From contig JARXAQ010000006.1 of assembly GCA_029865825.1 (NCBI GenBank), forward strand, positions 1 to 42,039: 42,039 nucleotides of DNA, written 5' to 3'. How positions within the stretch are numbered: the stretch's first letter is position 1; every line of letters starts with the position of its first letter. Source of the DNA: Rhizobium sp. GTDB lineage: Bacteria; Pseudomonadota; Alphaproteobacteria; Rhizobiales; Rhizobiaceae. Below are positions 40,047 through 42,039 of the stretch, in pieces. The translations under genes and the position numbers were made by a program. The notes below the pieces were generated by a model that was given only the letters and a program-made list of their open reading frames with translations, searched no databases and was not told the DNA's origin.

Positions 40047-40885
40047 ACAGGGATCTTCGTATCGGCTTCATCGGCCTCGGCGATCAGGGCGCACCGATGG
40101 CCGCAGCGATTGCCGACCACTATGCGCTGCATGTCTGGGCACGGCGGGAGTCAGCTTATGCTGCCCTCGCGGACGCGCCGCATATCAGGGCAGCCAGCGC
40201 CGTCGAACTGGCGGCGCGCGTCGATGTCCTGTGCCTATGTCTGCGAAACGACGCGGATCTACATACGCTTCTCGGGGATGGCGCCCTATTGGGCGCGCTT
40301 GGAAGGGACAAGATCATCATCAACCATGCGACCGGCGACCCGATCGAATCCGAAGGCTTCGAAAGACTGTCGGCAGACTATGGCGTTCACTTTTTCGATG
40401 CCCCTGTCAGCGGCGGGAGGCCAGGAGCGGAGGCGCGCTCCCTCACCTGCTTCATCGGCGGGCAGGCAGACGTGTTGCCAACATGCCGCGATGTCATCGC
40501 ATGTCACAGCTCCAGCATCATTCCCATGGGTCCAGCAGGATCCGGACAGATGGCGAAGCTATGCAACAACGCGCTGACGATCTCGAACCTGCGCAATATC
40601 GTCGAGGTGTTTTCCATGGCCGACAGGCTGGGGCTCTCGCTTGACGGGTTGCGTCAGGCGTTTGCCCAGTCCAGCGGCGGCAGTTTCATTCTCCAGGCCC
40701 TTGGAGACAAGGTGACCGTGGCGAACGCCGCACATATCGCAGACCTCAATCGGACAGATCTGAGAGAATTTGCGGATGCGATGAAGAGGAAACAGATTGA
40801 TCCGGACGCTCTGGTTGAGTGGGGAATCAAGGGGCCGGACGGCCTGGCGGACCTTGTTCGGCGGCTGCAACAACAGACGAGATGA
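40043..40885 (+). CDS. Beta-hydroxyacid dehydrogenase (3-hydroxyisobutyrate dehydrogenase family)
   Basis: A 280-residue protein starting at a GTG (40043) that overlaps the SDR stop by 4 bp; MNRDLRIGFIGLGDQGAPM follows. APVSGGRPGAEARSLTCFIGG is the substrate signature, and the catalytic Lys is in GSGQMAKLCNNAL. It differs strongly from the relative at 19978-20880. Substrate unknown. Confidence 0.9.
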   Translation: MNRDLRIGFIGLGDQGAPMAAAIADHYALHVWARRESAYAALADAPHIRAASAVELAARVDVLCLCLRNDADLHTLLGDGALLGALGRDKIIINHATGDPIESEGFERLSADYGVHFFDAPVSGGRPGAEARSLTCFIGGQADVLPTCRDVIACHSSSIIPMGPAGSGQMAKLCNNALTISNLRNIVEVFSMADRLGLSLDGLRQAFAQSSGGSFILQALGDKVTVANAAHIADLNRTDLREFADAMKRKQIDPDALVEWGIKGPDGLADLVRRLQQQTR

Positions 40886-40929
40886 TCGGGATAAACATGC
40901 TGGTGCCATCTCCATGCGGCGACCCTTTG

Positions 40930-42039
40930 CTAAAGCCGCGACTGTCCGGTTCCGATGACCTGCCACTTATACGTGGTCAGCCCCTCCAACGCGACCGGAC
41001 CACGCGCGTGAAGACGGCCTGTCGAAATACCGATCTCGGCGCCCAGACCGAACTCTCCGCCATCTGCAAACTGCGTCGAGGCGTTCCACATGACGATCGC
41101 ACTATCGACGCCCGCCAGGAAGCGGGCAGCAACCGTTTCCTCGGATGTTATGATCGCGTCCGTGTGATGGGAAGCATGTCGACCGATATGCCTCATCGCA
41201 CCTTCGACGCCGTCAACGATGGCAACCGAGCAGATGGCATCGAGGTATTCGGTATCCCAGTCTTCCTGCGTCGCGGGAACCATGCGTTCATCGAGCCGGA
41301 GTGCGTCTTCATCGGCACGAAGGGCACAGCCGGCGTCGGCGAGTGCCGCGACCAGTCGACGCGCGAATGGGTATGACCGGTCAATTAGGAGGGTTTCGGT
41401 CGAACCGCAGACAATTGTCCGGCGCATCTTCGCATTGACCACGATCCTATCGGCCATGTCCGGATCCGCTGCTGCGTGCACAAAGGTGTGGTTGATGCCA
41501 TCCCGGTGCGCAAGGACCGGAACGCGCGACTCTGTCTGTACCCGCTCGACAAGTCCCTTGCCGCCACGAGGAATTATCACGTCTAGAACACCCTGCCCCC
41601 TCAACATCGCACCAACCGCGGCGCGATCAGTCGTGCTCATCAATTGAATGCAATCCTGCGGCAGTCCCGCGGCGACCACACCTTCCACCAAAACAGAATG
41701 CAGCGCTCGGTTCGTCAGACGCGCTTCTGAACCGCCCCGCAGCAGGGCGGCGTTACCCGCCATCAAGGCAAGGCCTCCGGCGTCCATGGTCACGTTCGGG
41801 CGACTTTCGAAGATGATGCCTATCACTCCGAGTGGGACCCTGACACGTTTGAGGAGCAGGCCGTTCGGCTGGATTCTGCTGTCGATGAGTTGGCCGACCG
41901 GATCTTGAAGCTCTGCGATGGCGTGAAGTGAAGACGCGATTTGTTCAAGGCGACATGCCTCGAGTTCGAGCCGATCCCGCATCGGAGCCGTAATTCCGAT
42001 GCGATCTGCATGACGGAGGTCATCAGCATTTGCTGCAAG
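40930..42039 (-). CDS. proA: Glutamate-5-semialdehyde dehydrogenase (gamma-glutamyl phosphate reductase), 5' end cut by the window
   Basis: The frame is open to the right edge; before the internal Met at 41982 it reads LAANADDLRHADRIGITAP, the expected ProA N-terminal helix, so about 50 residues are missing. FESRPNVTMDAGGLALMAGNAALLRGG is split over the NADP-binding region, the catalytic Cys is in IVCGSTETLL, and FADGGEFGLGAEIGISTGRLHARGP marks the C-terminal part. It reduces glutamyl-5-phosphate to the semialdehyde for proline synthesis. The flanking accessory genes suggest an extra copy rather than the housekeeping proBA locus; that is inference. Confidence 0.93.
   Translation of the reverse strand, partial: LAANADDLRHADRIGITAPMRDRLELEACRLEQIASSLHAIAELQDPVGQLIDSRIQPNGLLLKRVRVPLGVIGIIFESRPNVTMDAGGLALMAGNAALLRGGSEARLTNRALHSVLVEGVVAAGLPQDCIQLMSTTDRAAVGAMLRGQGVLDVIIPRGGKGLVERVQTESRVPVLAHRDGINHTFVHAAADPDMADRIVVNAKMRRTIVCGSTETLLIDRSYPFARRLVAALADAGCALRADEDALRLDERMVPATQEDWDTEYLDAICSVAIVDGVEGAMRHIGRHASHHTDAIITSEETVAARFLAGVDSAIVMWNASTQFADGGEFGLGAEIGISTGRLHARGPVALEGLTTYKWQVIGTGQSRL

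Overview
The window looks like an accessory region from an alphaproteobacterium of the Rhizobiales (Rhizobium/Agrobacterium/Ensifer type). The reasons are the high G+C coding style, a class III cyclase with a cytochrome-like membrane anchor of the CyaC type known from Sinorhizobium, the density of ABC/TRAP-fed catabolic operons, and IS3 and IS110 debris. No complete RNA gene, CRISPR array or replication origin was seen.

Region 1 (1-5905) is a cyclic-nucleotide module. On the minus strand lie, in transcription order, an ABC-exporter-like protein whose ATPase motifs are all degenerate, a lone cyclic-nucleotide-binding protein, a metallo-beta-lactamase-fold hydrolase, and the start of a membrane cyclase that runs off the left edge. 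A soluble class III adenylate cyclase is transcribed divergently.

Region 2 (5906-6922) is a scar with a frameshifted, internally deleted IS3 transposase and a 38-bp sequence that recurs in the same orientation at 30273-30310. The two copies (36/38 identical) bracket about 23.6 kb of catabolic genes.

Region 3 (6923-22675) is the first catabolic block. It holds a ribose-type ABC importer (permease, binding protein, ATPase-permease fusion), then a tight minus-strand operon of two zinc alcohol dehydrogenases, a YciI protein, a Gfo/Idh/MocA oxidoreductase, a PRISE-type reductase, a hydroxyquinol-type intradiol dioxygenase, a Dabb protein and a ketopantoate-reductase-like enzyme. Divergent plus-strand genes encode a beta-hydroxyacid dehydrogenase and an unusual cytoplasmic winged-helix/solute-binding-protein fusion that is probably the regulator. 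A near-identical palindromic operator occurs before the ABC operon and in the divergent promoter region, suggesting one regulon.

Region 4 (22692-29806) is a quinate/shikimate catabolic operon: shikimate/quinate dehydrogenase, TRAP transporter (DctP, DctQ, DctM), type II dehydroquinase homologue and two-domain 3-dehydroshikimate dehydratase, which together should yield protocatechuate. A divergent TetR regulator and a perfect 14-bp palindrome lie at the promoter.

Region 5 (29807-31177) is a second scar: a terminator and a short stretch like a tRNA 3' end, the second 38-bp repeat copy, and an IS110 transposase remnant.

Region 6 (31178-42039) carries redox and detoxification genes: HxlR plus SDR; a minus-strand run of GST, a pyridoxamine-oxidase-like/ferredoxin-reductase/ferredoxin fusion, an AhpD-like gene killed by one amber codon, a DUF1348 protein, a CMD-like protein and a LysR regulator; a second LysR facing an SDR/beta-hydroxyacid-dehydrogenase pair; and a proA homologue cut by the right edge.
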